From positions 37,089,558 through 37,153,557 of the forward strand of contig CM049310.1 of NCBI GenBank assembly GCA_026874595.1: DNA of 64,000 nt, read 5' to 3'. The position numbers were made by a program, and so were the translations under genes. Positions 14,053 to 34,896 of this stretch are shown here, piece by piece. Under the pieces are notes generated by a model. It was not told the origin of the DNA. It did not search any database and saw only the letters and a program-made list of their open reading frames with translations. This DNA comes from Sipunculus nudus. Taxonomy: Eukaryota; Annelida; Sipuncula; Golfingiida; Sipunculidae. Position 1 is the stretch's first letter. Each line of letters begins with the position of its first letter.

Positions 14053-17000
14053 TGTAAGTACATGCAGGCTTTTTGCAGTATGCCATTAAATGTCTGTAAG
14101 AGGTCTTCTGCATAATTCAGGGAGTAAACACATTGATATACTGTACGCATCAGTCTGAATATAAATCAGGCTTGCCCAAAAAATACGAAGTTACTAAATA
14201 TTTGTTCGACACATGTATATATCAAAGGCAAATAGAACGTTGCATGTTGCGGAATCAAAACCGGTGCATCCCGTTCATTTCGTAATATAGTGTATTGCAA
14301 TGGAGCGAATCGGTATTTTAAGCTTCTTTTCCCGACACAATTATTTCCCGAATCTTTTATGTATATTTTCCAAAAATAGACTTAGCCTTATAATTATATA
14401 TTTTATTCCACCTATGATTGTCCTGACATCTGTCTTATTTATATATAACAACCCCCACAGTAACCGCCCCCATGCATACATAGTTAGCGAGAGTAAAAAT
14501 AGCACGGCATGGTCTGTTATCTTCTTGTCTGCCTCATAACACGCATTTCCCTCCGGAAGCAAGCTTATCATGCCGATATAAGAAACCTCCTGAACTAGTA
14601 ACCCCTCGGAGCCAATTTAGGATAAACCTCTTTCTCTAACAACTTATTTCAGGTGACACTATTTTTGAAAACATCCAGTATCTAGAACAATTAAGGCGTG
14701 TTTGTTTTAAATCTTTGGACATCATCGGAATAGTAAGAAGACGGTTAGGCAAAGGAACGTAAACTTTGCAATGCTAGAAGCGGTTCTTTCCTCCTTTGGT
14801 TCGGTCTCTTTTAAGAGGGAACGTCTAAACAGTCAGGTTTGGTCAAATAAATCGATATCTGAAACATGAAATTATATAGGAAATATGGCCAGATAGTTTT
14901 GTCGGGCCAAACTCAGATTACTGAGCAATGTTTAAGACGGTCAGATTTCCAGAATCTAGGATATAAGTACAAATCACCTGATCGAGGAAGGCCCGCCTCA
15001 GTCGGGCCAGTCGACAGGGTATACTTTCGCGCTGTAATCTGAAATATATATGCGTAGTTGCAATAGTGTACAATAAAAAAGGAGCGTCTGTTAAGTTTGA
15101 AAATCCGGGTTTTCTTGACACGAAAATATCTGGTTAGTGTATTATTTGTCGTGATTTTATACAATGTTACACATTACTCTATATATAAAGACTCTAAGAG
15201 TTTTAAAAAGTAAAACAATGATGTATTTTTATTTTCTAACATTTCCTCAAATCTTTTACTCTTGTATTTTACCTCCTGCCCCTCCAATTTCTATTATATC
15301 GCCACATTACCAAACCAATTTCCCAAACCGTAAATGACTCTAATATTCAAGTATAGTTTACAAGAAAAATAACGTTTTTATAATAATTTAATAATTCTAC
15401 AACCATCCTTGGTTGCAAAATATGCCTTTTGTCATGCAAAACCACATCTTAAAGAGGCCCAGTCACTTATAAAGCATGTTGAATTAACACGATAAATAGC
15501 TCGTTCCCTTTATAATAATCTGAACCTGCCAAAATATTGCCTTGTAACCATTTGTTTTCTCCTGTATATGAGTGTTAAAAACAGTGGAGCAGGCGCGATC
15601 ACAGGTGTTAAAATAAACCGCGTTGGGCCGTGTGCATTGCGGAGCCACAACACGTGTCAATCAGGAGACGCCCTGACTGACTTGGCCCAAACAATGTAAT
15701 ACATGTTCCCGCTTGCTGAGACACCGCGTGTTGCGGCTCACAATCGGACGTAAGGTTATGGTATGGTAAACAGACACATGTGGACTAGGTTTACCAACAC
15801 GAAGAGCCATAACAAGGTGTCAAAAAGCCGTAGGGTAGGTACTGAGACTGTGTGCTGGTATGGTTTTGCTAAGAAACGTTTGCATAAAGCAAAACTAAAC
15901 GTATAGTGTGAAGGAAAAGGCATAATATAGCTCCTGATTATGTCCCTATAAATTTTAAAGGATAGGGGTCTATTTGACAAATTGAGAAATTAATTGCGAC
16001 TCGGTTTAGTCAATACAAAACAAACAATGGCGGTCTTTTAAATGCTTGTGAAATGCCGGCGGGGAATGAATCTCTCAGCGTTTAATAAGGACAGGGAAAT
16101 ATATAACATAAGAAAACTCTGAAGACAGTGCATATGGGCTGACCTATCAAGGATTGACAGCGAAATAACAAGATTGCAAAGTATAATATGAATTACGTGT
16201 CGAGAACCGGATGGGGAAATCCTAAATTCATATCTCCCAAGAGTATATGCCAGAAAAGATGGATGGTTTGGCTTTTAATTCTGAGATAACTATGTGTTCA
16301 CTGTCGCATATCTTTACACACGCACGCATACGTACGCATACGACGAACGCCACATCTAATGACTGGTATATAAAACAACAGATATTTAAAATCATTTATA
16401 GACTCTAAGGTTTATCATAAATGGTTTGTAATATTCCCGATATGAATATTCATATTATATCATGAGATTGTTATACAAATAATGTTCACAAACATTTTCG
16501 ATCAAGGCCAAGCGATAATATATCGATATTAAATTTTCGCCATTTATCAAAGGTGACTGAGAATGCACTCATCAATTTTGAATGTGCTTATTGTATTTTG
16601 CACACAACAGCAATCAAATATAAATTCATCATGATGTGTTCTACATGTTCTCCTGATTGTATGGTACCGATGTTAGAGTTAGCGATAATCGTATCTGTTT
16701 ACCTGTAGCCATCAGGATGTTCGTATAACTATAACCGTTCCATCTAGCACAAAATATGAGCAAATAATAAAGTTCATGTATATAGACAATTAGCAATTTA
16801 GAATGCAATGTCCAACTGCGGGCGATCCATGATGGGTCCTTGTGGCGCCATCTATCTGGTAAAAAAGGACAGGCTGTGTCTTTAGATAAGTGAGTAGAGT
16901 GAAACAGATGTTGAAGAGGGTATTTCATTTATCAGCATGTCAAAGAAGGGCCCACGGAAAGATAAAAGCGATCTGAATTAACGTCCACATCAATACATGC

Positions 17001-17779
17001 ATGTGGCACAACTGGACATAAAGGAGATCTAAATCAAGGCCATATAGTAGATTAAAACCAAGGGAGCAGCCGGTCGAGGGGAGGTCTGCCGAATTGTTTT
17101 GTAACAACCCCCCTCCCCCTCTTCGCGAATGGTGCCCACACCCAAACGCACACACCTACATACCTATATGAGAGTGTGTGATTGTGTGTTTGAGAGAGAG
17201 AGAGAGAGAGAGAGAGAAGGACAATCAACGTTGAATTCCTGGAAATTGCCGAGAATTTATTATTCTTGTGACATTTTAACATTCAAAACAAAACGGGGTA
17301 CCCCATCATACACATCTTTTTGCACACACATCGCAAGATTTGTTTACTCCAGGTTTAGTTATCACGTAACAAATACACACAATAATGGCTTACTGATGGA
17401 TCATTTTTTTATCTCTAACTTGTTATCCCGTGTTATTTCGTGTCTGGAATCAGAGAATACTTAAGCATTAATGGATACGCCCCTGTTTTACATACGGAAT
17501 AATTATTGTTGTTCACTATTTTTCATAAAGGTAAACACATAAGAGTTGTTTACTGGTCACATTATACTTTATTAAAGTATGTTTTCTATAAATAGAGTAA
17601 GTTTAAAGATGCGGTAATGCTTCCTTTTATGATCTACTTTTTCAGCTACTTTAATACTCAGATTTCCGGTATAATCTTGAACGACAAACACATCTGCCGG
17701 TTAGGCCTGTAACTAATAGTGTAATGATATATATTGTTCTGTGGAATGTAAATGAACCGTGCTGCGGTCCTTATTGTGG
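14053..17779. other. Gene-free stretch with AG microsatellite
   Basis: No gene is supported. The stretch holds an AG run at about 17192-17217 and short CA/CG-type simple sequence near 16318-16345. It is otherwise low-information AT-rich DNA on both strands. Confidence 0.55.
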
Positions 17780-18310
17780 TTATATGAATATTATGCAACA
17801 GGCTCGCCTGGATTTATGGAGGAGATTATCATCTACAGTCATGTAGTCTAGTCCACACCATTTAAGTCTGGGTGCGCAGTCCGAGTTGAGGCTACCCAGG
17901 TCCAAGTCCTTGTACTTCAGGTTCAAATCCAAGTCCACAAAGTCAGAGTCATCTGAGCCCGAGTCCAATGAAATCATCTTATTAAAAGTAATTTAAAATT
18001 GAAATTTAAGATTACCTTAAGCATTTTTAGTCTACACTACTTCTTAGTCAAATGTATAATTACATTTAGCTCCCGATGCAGAGGTAAATCTTGGTGTATA
18101 GTCTTTTTTTCAAATATTCTGTTAGTAGGTTGCACATATATAAATTATATCGGGAGGGGGGAGGGGGACTTTATAGTAAATGACAGAGCTTTCCTTTTGT
18201 TGGACTCGAGATGGACTTGGTGTGATTTCTCAAGTCTTTACCTCCAAGTCCGAGATCAAGACCTCCAACTCCAAGTCCCTAAAAAGTCGACTGAATTCCA
18301 ACCTTGAGTC
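17780..18310. repeat. Dispersed-type region rich in CCAAGTCC / GACTTGGACT motifs
   Basis: Two blocks (17860-17970 and 18195-18300) are built from degenerate repeats around GTCCAAGTCC and GAGTCC. The minus strand of the first block reads as a D/L-rich peptide, which explains an apparent open frame there. This looks like a degenerate repetitive element rather than a gene. I cannot assign a family. Confidence 0.45.
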
Positions 18311-19730
18311 CTCTATCAGTGGTCATCGTAACATGTGAATGATCGAGATTCACATGTCATTCACAGAGCTGACAATGAAAATGTGGGTCAGTAATTGGAC
18401 ATAGTCAGGTCAAGTAAAATCCTTCAGAGTCGTCAGAGTCTATTCTATATATGCTCCAATATTTAACCAAGCGTGGAGGTTGTCAAACCCCCTCAGGGAC
18501 TCCGGTTGCAAGAGTCAGACCCACGCAGGTGCTGTATGTGATTGTATGGGTATTAAGAGTACTCCATTATATAAAGGCACAGAGGGCGCCATCCCCATCC
18601 CTTTCGGCCTAAAAAATGAGAAGTAGAACCATATGCGCTTTTTACGAAGAAAAATTTTGCATCATGATATTGCGCCACAACAGACCAAATGTTCACAAAG
18701 TTTCTACACTACGAAAGGAGCTATCCCTCTTCCCATGCATACCCTCCCCCTCTGCGCCCGCGTGATCTGAAATCCAGTATCCGCCCCTATAGACGCAATT
18801 GGAAACACCATGTCTATATGTCAAGGAAAATATTTGCCAAGGTCTAAGACCATGAAAGTGTTCATAGCCTGGTGAATATTCACACTTCATGAAGGAAGAA
18901 TGAAGCCTGCAAGTGTTTGGACAGAAATCACAAATGCCAATCAAATCCAGCAAACCAGATGTAAACATACACAGTACAAACAACGTCTGAACAAGACCAC
19001 TGTATGGTCTTATTTTGATTGGTCAGATCCTCGCGGCAATACTAAACGTTTGGTCAAAAATAGCATCAGACGTGCTCCGGCAGCCGCGTGGAACAAGTGT
19101 ACCCGAGTCATTCAATCAGTTCAGTTGTTTTATTCATTATCCATGAAATGACGCCAACGATGAATCAAGGTATCTGAAAGCATAACTGCTAAAAGCTTGA
19201 TAGTATGAAATGTGATTTTTCTGCATATTCGTATCCATAAACGTTAATAAGTGTCGCCATACCTGCAACAGTTTCCGGAAATAATGTTATGTTTAGTTGT
19301 CCCACAGTCTCCCCCGGTACTACTGCCTAGATAAAAATCCATGTCACTAATAGCGATATCACCAGACAGGAGCTAAGCAGTTGATTGCATTTCGGGAAGC
19401 ATCCATTTTATGTAAAATTGAACAAATGCATGAACCTCCATTTATAAGTGGCCCCAGATCGTCCGCTTTGCTGATAAAATCATATGGGTGCATGGTTGTT
19501 GAAGTCGTAGATTTGTTCAAGTTTTAGCCTGACAGGTACTTCACATGCGTTCATGAATATTAGATTAATGGCTGTTACATGTAGTACATCGGGGCCATAT
19601 ATATGTTTTGCTATTCCACCGGATGTTGAAGAGTCGTAGGGGCATGTACTATAGAACATACAGGCAGTAAAACTGGTCATGGTTCCATTTGGTGTAATGA
19701 GTAACTTTTTTCTTTGGACTTCTGGGAATA

Positions 19731-20275
19731 GAACTGAAAGAAGAAGGTCATGACGTAACTTTGATCGTTCAAACGCAAGCCAAGGTGAGCGACGCTATCT
19801 TGGATTCCGACGTTGAGGTTATTCGATTAAAGGGAGAGGAGGAGCTGTTCGCAGAAGCGGATCAAGAGGGGGGATGGATCCAGGTGGTCCGGAACAAACC
19901 CCCCCCCCCCCTTTTTTTTCAGCCACCGCAACCTTTTTTAAGGACCAATTTTATGCGGGCTTTACCCCCCCCCCCCCCTTCCGGACCCAGGAACCTTTCT
20001 TTAGGTTTCATTATCAACCCTCCTGGGTTGGACCCCTCCTTTTCCTAAAACCTCGTTCACCCCCTGGTTCGTGACAACGGATTAATTGCAGAAACGAAAG
20101 GACTTGGTCGAGTACTTCAGTTTAGTAGTTCCTCTGCCAATGAACTTCAAAACGCCATCCAGTACACACTCACTGTACCAAAACACACAGAAAAAGCAAG
20201 ATGACGACTGTCTCGTGCCTTTTTGGATAAACTTCTTCTCGCGGCCGCCCAAGCCTCGGTCCACCTGAGAACAGG
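19731..20275 (+). pseudogene. Broken UDP-glycosyltransferase-like fragment split by a repeat
   Basis: After a pyrimidine-rich acceptor ending GGAATAG (about 19730), a frame encodes LKEEGHDVTLIVQTQ followed by DVEVIRLKGEEELF. This resembles the N-terminal strand-helix segment of GT1/UGT glycosyltransferases, where EGHDVTL is typical. Coding resemblance stops near 19855, where a GCGGATC-type repeat begins. Beyond it, 20090-20275 reads GLGRVLQF..ANELQNAIQYTL..KHTEKAR, an in-frame TGA at about 20209, then RLSRAFLDKLL. That matches the UGT C-terminal 'GLG.VL...EL..AI..VL' and 'A.RLS..F.D' pattern. The central acceptor domain and the UDP-sugar signature are missing. I infer a decayed, deleted gene copy. 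Family assignment rests on short motifs. Confidence 0.5.
19855..20088 (+). mobile_element. GCGGATCC/poly-C dispersed repeat, copy 1
   Basis: The segment begins GCGGATCAAGAGGGG and contains GATCCAGG, GTCCGG, two poly-C runs (about 19900-19912 and 19966-19978) and TCCTGGGTTGGACCCCTCC. The same order of blocks recurs at about 21185-21365 and, inverted, at about 61775-61955. This marks a dispersed element. It interrupts the glycosyltransferase-like fragment. Ends and class are uncertain. Confidence 0.6.
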
Positions 20276-21180
20276 GGCATTATAACCGAATATTTAAATG
20301 TAACCAGATGTTTTAGTATTCTGCCAGGTAGTAATATTATTAGGATTTTACTGTTGCTTATGGGTTATTTTTCAAGATTTTGCTTTCATAAATGATTTAG
20401 GAAAAGAGCACCTAAGATCAAGAAGGATTGGTTGTAATAGAAATATTCTCTACTCAGTGTCTGTTAAATCATCATCATTCTCTCTTCATGAAGCTTTGTT
20501 TATTTTGCAAGGAACAGTTAATATTCGGGAGTATTTTGTTCAATTGATTGATAAATTGCATGAAAACCATACTCTTCAAGAGATTCCTGTCTGACTTATC
20601 ACCTTCACTGGTGAAAATATTTATCACATAGATATCAGCCTATCACTGATCTGTACAGGGCAATAAGATTATCGCCCATGTAATACCGATGGAAGATGAG
20701 AATACGAGGTTTACTCGGAGTTTACTGTACAACACGTTTCCTTAATACATCCATTGTATCTGGCCATAACTGGACATCCTTCTCACTGCCTGGTCACATA
20801 AGCACTTTTAGTTCACTTAAAGATCATCTGATGGCAGCACTATACGGTAAGAACACTTAAAACACGCTCTTGGGCAATAGTCAACAGGTTAATAGCCAAT
20901 CGCAGACCGTGAAAATACATGTACTCATAATAAATCTCTAAAAAGGGACGATTTCCGATTTGATCGAAAATAAGTTTGAAATGAAGGGCTTGTATGCACA
21001 CACACACACCTTTTGAATTTCTTCTTCCATGCTATAATCATATCATCATATCACTTGCTTTATCCTGTAGGTGCAACCCCTTTCCTTCGTAAACATAACA
21101 GATGATACGGTGAGCGCTGGCTTGAACTGTTAGTCGCAACCTCACATGATTTGACTTCACTAAACATTGTGTCAAGAACG
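20276..21180. other. Gene-free stretch
   Basis: AT-rich sequence with no recognisable coding, RNA or repeat structure, apart from a short CA run near 20997-21010. Confidence 0.5.
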
Positions 21181-21182
21181 GA

Positions 21183-21368
21183 TTGCAATGGCGGATCCCC
21201 CCCCCCCCCCACCTTTTTTTTTTTTAAGCCGCAAACTGTTTTAGTGTTTCAAACCAATTTTGCGACCTGGCCCCTTCCTTTCCGGACCAGAGAACCTGGG
21301 TTTATGTTTACACCTAGTCTTCCTGGGTTTTGATCCTCCCCTTTCCAAAATCCTAATTTCTCAAATTT
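21183..21368 (+). mobile_element. GCGGATCC/poly-C dispersed repeat, copy 2
   Basis: It begins GGCGGATCCCCC with a 13-base poly-C run followed by poly-T. It then shares CAAACTGTTTTAG..ACCAATTTTGCG, TTTCCGGACCAGAGAACCTGG, CTTCCTGGGTTTTGATCCTCC and TTTCCAAAATCCTAA with copy 1 in the same order. Same orientation as the copy at 19855-20088. Confidence 0.6.
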
Positions 21369-21534
21369 TGATAAAGAAGCTTCCGTGCGTATTATGCCTG
21401 AGTTATTTTTTTTCCCGTGTGTCTGAACATTGATTTAACGGGTATCGCAAGGCTGTTCATGTTTCCTTAACAAGACACATTATCAAAGATATACCTAAAG
21501 TCCGTAGCGACAACCCAGTTTCAATACAGATCAG

Positions 21535-21818
21535 CCGCATTAAGCTAAGATTTCTTATGTACGGATGCGGCATGCGGAATGCGTATAAAATCGGTATTCA
21601 CTAAATAAATAAGGTTGGATTCCTTATATGCTCGGATCCGGAATGCGGATCTGGCAAAACGAACATGTAGCCTAGCGATTTTTTCCGGTTCCGCATGGTA
21701 TCCAGGAGCAAATCATAGAAAACATGCATGCTGCCTTGCAGGTAGGCCTATACTTATGACATTTCTCAACATGCATTCCGCATTCCGTACATAAGGAATC
21801 TTAGCTTTATGCTTAAGC
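21535..21818. mobile_element. Inverted-repeat (MITE-like) element of about 280 bp
   Basis: The left end (about 21540-21585) and right end (about 21770-21816) are reverse complements. They share AAGCTAAGAT, CTTATGTACGGA and ATGCGG-type blocks, the outer arms being about 40 bases with a few mismatches. The interior contains further GGATCCGGAATGCGGAT-like subrepeats. There is no coding capacity, as expected of a non-autonomous DNA element. Confidence 0.65.
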
Positions 21819-23276
21819 ATAAATAAAACCCGAGGCGGCCAGCTGAGAATACTGGAATACCTGCTTTGATTTACTAACTTTTAAATTTGGCTTTGGAGGA
21901 GACTCTTAACTTTCTGAAATAACAACCCAAAATATGAAATTGTAAGATGTTGTTTTATGGTGAATTTCTTTTCTTAAGGATCCGCTTAATAATATGTCAA
22001 AGGTTTTCCAAAATAGGACTTCCGAAAAGTTGTTACTTTCAAGGTGACGTCCGAGATGGCCACCAAGACATTAAAAATAGCCATAAATCATTTATTTTTC
22101 ATCGCGGACTCGTGTTTTGTTATGCGCCACTAGTTTTTGGGGATCATATGTAATCCATTGGAACCGATGAAATCATCTCATCGACTGCAGGGCCAGTCCA
22201 GCTGGATAACAACTGCTCAGTCATGTACTAATTTCCAGCTGATGCATAGAAAGAGTTCACAGATTGCCACGTATATTCCACGACACATGTTTTTTATGGG
22301 TACAATTGCATTTATTGGCTCCTCATTCAACTTGAAGAGTATACACTCGCGTTTACGCGATTTTCATGGTGGTATTTTTCACAGAGATTTCTTATTATGC
22401 TTCAGTTTTTGTTATAATTTTTTTTCATGTAGCTATCAAAATTTGTATTCTCATAAACATTTTTTAAAGTAAAGACCTTGTTAATTTAACTCTTTATTTA
22501 ATTCATATTATGTTCACTCAATTTCATCATGCTTAATCCAAAAGTAAGCACCGAGTCAGATTTATCAATTGAAGTGAGAATATGTTTCTGATAAACGTAT
22601 GATCTCATCGGCTTTTAAAAATGAAATCAATTTATTAATTGTTTTATATTTGGAAATTGCGGTTTTTAATAAGAATACGTGCTTAAGGAACAGTAGGCTA
22701 ATACTTGATAGTCCAGAATAAAAAAGACCATGTAACTATTTCTGTGGCCAATATCGAAGTACCGGTATCCAGATTAGACTCATTAGTACTGAATATCATC
22801 TGTATCCAACAATATATATTTTAGGTAAATACATGTACTAGGTAGCCTATATCCTGGAAGCCCAACACCGCTTTCACGTAACGGTACTCTGATGAAGATA
22901 ATCGTATAACCGGCAAGTGCTGACATCTGTCGACGCCATTAGAAACTAAAATGTCTCATTTTTCTTTTGTTGTAAGCGGCCTTTTATTCATTAGACACTA
23001 AGCGACTGTGCATGAGTCGTGCATTTTGGTGAGCTTGGATCTGACAAACAACAGAAACACTGAGTAGGTAGGTTGTTATTCTTGTATTTAACTTTTGTCT
23101 TTATTCTGTTGGTACAAGTATCTGATTAAAAGTAGGTATTAACGCCATGTTTTCTGTAGCGAAAATTACGACAGGCTGAGTGATAATGTGTACTGAAATC
23201 TGCTTGGTGTGTACCTTGCTATAGTCACACTCGCATCCACAAGGCACAATTAATGAATTATATATGAAATATGGTA
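21819..23276. other. Gene-free stretch
   Basis: No gene is supported. A 111-codon open frame near 22137 has no recognisable domain, splice context or compositional signature, and is left out. Confidence 0.5.
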
Positions 23277-24763
23277 GAGTAAACCCGCCAAATATCTGAC
23301 ACCCGGGTAATATCGGACACTTGCCTATAAATCCTCAGGAAATGGTCATTTTTTGTAATCCTGACCAACAGCATGCGACAAGTTAAATTTTATGATTTGT
23401 TTTGTTTACTACTTCCGTTAAATACAGCCAAAAATTAAATAAAACTAAAAGGTCATTTTTTATTGGTTTAACACAGCTTCCACGAAACCAATGACCAGTC
23501 TCAGCTGTCCTGGAAAGTTCAGGCACGACACACGTGATCGGCGTGACCCCAAAACTAGCTCAAGTTTTGACAGTCAGAAGCGATGTCATGACCTGTTGAC
23601 CAGTTTATATCACAGTCAGACTGTTTACTTTTCATATGTAACATTTTGCTTGACTAAAAACAAAGATATTTTACAATTTACTGTAATTTGTTAAGTGTCC
23701 GATATTACCCGGGTGGCCAAAAAGGAACCTGGGTAATATCGGACACTCAGTACCATGGAAAATGGCAATCATTATGAGGGGCTCTTTGAAGGATAAACAA
23801 TGACACATTGCCACTCAAGCTAAGATAATTAAGTGTTATAATATTTGGAGTTATTTTTATAGCAGAACAACTGTATATAAGTTCATAGTACACGGGGTAA
23901 TAAAGTCACATATTTGCTATATATATCGGCATTTAAAGTTGCTTGGATGCAACTTTTATAACTGAACAGTTTACTAAAAAAATTGCAAATATTAAAATGT
24001 TATACTTATGTATTATTATGTTTGCATATAATAATGTTAATTTGCATTTAAATGATCACGTTATATTCATATCGGGTAAAACTATAAGTTCCGGCATTTT
24101 GCATGCATCAGACTCATACCGTAACAGAAGTCTTCAATGTATTTAAGAATTACCAGAAAAAAAGGTATTATTGATTATAGACTGGGAAAATACACATATT
24201 ATATCGGCATTCAATCTAGGGTGTTAGTAATTATTGATATTTTATACAAAAAAAGGGCTTAAAACATTTTAATTTGCAAATTTCCGCGATCTGTGAGAAC
24301 AGCCTTTCTGTGACGCATCGTCTGGCACTTTGCCAGTCACGATCTCGCAGTAAGGTCCATAGAATAAACCCACAAACACGGCTCATCCACAGGTTACCAT
24401 TGGTAGAAAAACTGATCAAATGAAAGATTTGACAAGGCTTTCCCATAAAAACTATACGTTTTGTGCTTGTTATTGCGTCTGTGCCAGCTGTCAACGTCAG
24501 TTTTCCATGATATAACTGTCAACCCCTGCGCAAGGTATCGCCATTTAGCCTGGTGTCCGATATTACCCGGGTGTCTCCGCGGCGTCTCTTGCAAATTTGT
24601 TGTACTAGAGGGCGCTTGACCTCTACGTGTTTAGTCTTAAAAAGATCTCCTGTTCGTGAGGTTTGAAATAATACCTGGAAACCGGCGTTGTTTTGATTAG
24701 TCATGGAACGGTAAGCAGACGAACCCAGAAGTGTCCGATATTACCCCCCCCCCCCCTACTCTG
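23277..24763. mobile_element. Composite inverted-repeat element with GGGTAATATCGGACAC ends
   Basis: The core GGGTAATATCGGACAC or its complement occurs five times: 23305-23320 (+), about 23696-23713 (-), 23731-23746 (+), about 24554-24571 (-) and about 24731-24746 (-). The outer ends are GAGTA...GGGTAATATCGGACACTT on the left and its inverse, AAGTGTCCGATATTACCC...TACTC, on the right. TA dinucleotides lie next to both ends, as in TA-inserting elements. The head-to-head pair at 23694-23748 forms a near-perfect hairpin and suggests two elements side by side or one nested in another. No intact transposase is seen. Confidence 0.7.
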
Positions 24764-24899
24764 TAGTCTTAATTCTTATATTCAAATATGTTTAGTAATA
24801 GACCAAACTGACATGAATAGAATACAAACAGAGTCACTATAGAAAGTGGGCTATGCTTCTATTGAGGAACATGAAAATATAAATAAAACTGTCACTTCT

Positions 24900-25066
24900 C
24901 ATTCCCTATTTTAACTCCTACTTTTCCCTGTAGATGTCCTTACACTCATATCAAGTATTCTAACATAAACAACTACTAAACATCAGAAGTCGCCTAAATC
25001 AGGAATCAAACGTACGATCTCTAGACTAGCAGCCCTACACGCTACTAAGTGAGCCGTGAAAACGAG
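24900..25066 (-). mobile_element. tRNA-derived SINE (minus strand), degraded
   Basis: Read on the minus strand from about 25066, the sequence has an A-box-like CGGCTCACTTAGTAGCG. About 35 bases later comes a B-box-like CGTTTGATTCC, the spacing of an internal RNA polymerase III promoter. The head is followed by a non-tRNA body. No cloverleaf with paired acceptor stem is evident, so this is a SINE head rather than a tRNA gene. Confidence 0.5.
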
Positions 25067-25144
25067 ATACCAGTTCATTTATATCTGCGATTGAAGCACC
25101 ATCTATCGTGAAAATGGGGAACCATTTACTATTTGAACAGGAGA

Positions 25145-25225
25145 ATTAACCTTAAGGGGGGGCTCCCACCCCACACCCCCGTTTAGACAGGGAACCCAGG
25201 TTCCCTGGACCCCTCCTCCTTAAAT
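25145..25225 (+). repeat. Fragment of GCGGATCC/poly-C-type dispersed repeat
   Basis: A G-rich then C-rich block with GGGAACCCAGGTTCCCTGG and ACCCCTCCTCC resembles the inner blocks of the copies at 19855 and 21183. It is too short to align with certainty. Confidence 0.35.
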
Positions 25226-25637
25226 ATAATAGAATCCAGTTTTGAGCAAAATGAAAAACGGGAATTCTTAGGAAAATAATATGAATCGGTCAATGCCAGG
25301 AAACAATTTATTATGCGACATCAGTTGTGCATAAGGTACTGGTGGTAGGTTGCAGCCCGGTTTCTATAGTTCTGCCTACAAAATATTTACAAGATGTGTA
25401 TTTCACTGAACAACAGTCATGTATAGGCCTAACCTTTTTAAACTAAAGGTATGTAAATTAATGCCATAAATTAATAATTGGGGGGGGGGGGGAAGTATAT
25501 ATTACTCACATTAAACTGATGTGAATTATGGCATAATGCTTAATGTCATGATATTAAATTAATGTTTAACAAAATAATTAAAAAGTGTATACACAGATAT
25601 GAGATTTTCCTGAAGTGATTCATAAATTATTATTTTC

Positions 25638-25808
25638 AATATATATATATATATCCTTGGTAGTGTTAAGAGATGGAGGAAGCCAGAGTACCCAGAGAGA
25701 ACCAGGATGAGTCACTACAATCCACCCACATTCATGCCTGGGATTGTACCCAGGGTTTGCAGCAAAAAGAGCCACTCTTGATTCTTGAAACCACTCAGCT
25801 GTGGTCAT
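25638..25808 (-). mobile_element. tRNA-derived SINE (minus strand)
   Basis: On the minus strand from about 25808 the head reads CCACAGCTGAGTGGT (A-box-like). Then comes GGGTACAATCCCAGG (B-box-like), followed by GGTTCTCTCTGGGTACTC and CTTCCTCCATC. This last block closely matches the body of the SINE at 46798-47050. An AT run at 25638-25654 may be its 3' tail. Sharing of both head and body with an inverted copy elsewhere in the window supports a SINE family. Confidence 0.7.
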
Positions 25809-25899
25809 TGTACTTCATTAAATTTGCTGGCACTATTTTTAGTAAACAAACCTACTTGTGTGGACATTATGGAACTCCTGACACCCAAATTGCTTCATG

Positions 25900-26640
25900 A
25901 TGTAAAACACTGACAAAGTCCACAAACTAAAATATGGGCAGTCGACAGGCGACTGCATTTTTGCACCAAATCACAAGGGCATGGATAAAGAGAGGCATGG
26001 AATGTTTTCTGATATGACACAGTATTTGAGAACTGATGGTTCATGTATTTTTCCACCATGTTTTATGAATAGCACAGAATAAATGAAGACTTGAGTACAA
26101 TTATGTCAGGACTTAAAATCATAACCAAAAAAGTTTTTATGTGTCACATCTGTTTTTGCCAAATTGTGTACATATAAAGATTCTTGATGATTTTACATGT
26201 CACAAATTTCACTATGCACATAAAAGTATTCCATGGAGGTTTTACTTTATTTAGTGAAGTGGTAGAATGTTTGACTTGTGTGCTACTGTGCCTTGGTCAA
26301 TGGTGTGATTCATCAATTGACCAATGACACATCAGTGTTTCTCACCTTGTGACAAATGGCACCTTATGTGGAAACAAGGTACCATAGATGCTAGTGGTGG
26401 TATACACTTAACTAGTTCACAGATGAACATGGGTAGCTTTCATGATGCACACAAAAGCTTTGCTACTGGCCTTGGCCTAGCCAGTGTCAGTGATGCTTGC
26501 TTTATTGTCAATATGAGAGAGTATTACACTTGTGTGCGACCAGGACTGGGTTAAATTCTATGATCAACCCATCAGTATTTCTTACCAGGGTTACCACTTC
26601 ACTAATACATAAAATAATTGTTTGTTAATCAGGAGTGACT
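25900..26640. other. Upstream region of PSMD14
   Basis: No coding sequence is supported here. The promoter was not identified. If a noncoding first exon exists, it probably lies in or upstream of this stretch. Confidence 0.4.
26245..26330 (+). mobile_element. Possible old tRNA-like SINE head
   Basis: TTTAGTGAAGTGGTAGAATG resembles a Pol III A box, and GGTGTGATTCATC, about 40 bases on, resembles a degenerate B box. The resemblance is weak and the body does not match the other SINEs here. Confidence 0.25.
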
Positions 26641-26648
26641 GATGTCAT

Positions 26649-26691
26649 TTATGCTTTCAGATTAGACAGGAGGTAAAATTCTTCAGCAGCT
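26649..26691 (+). other. Likely 5' UTR splice acceptor and leader of PSMD14
   Basis: TTTATGCTTTCAG ends at 26660 and is a reasonable 3' splice site. The 31 bases after it lead directly into the PSMD14 start codon. This suggests that a noncoding first exon lies further upstream, but I could not locate it. Confidence 0.35.
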
Positions 26692-34896
<8,205 letters not shown>

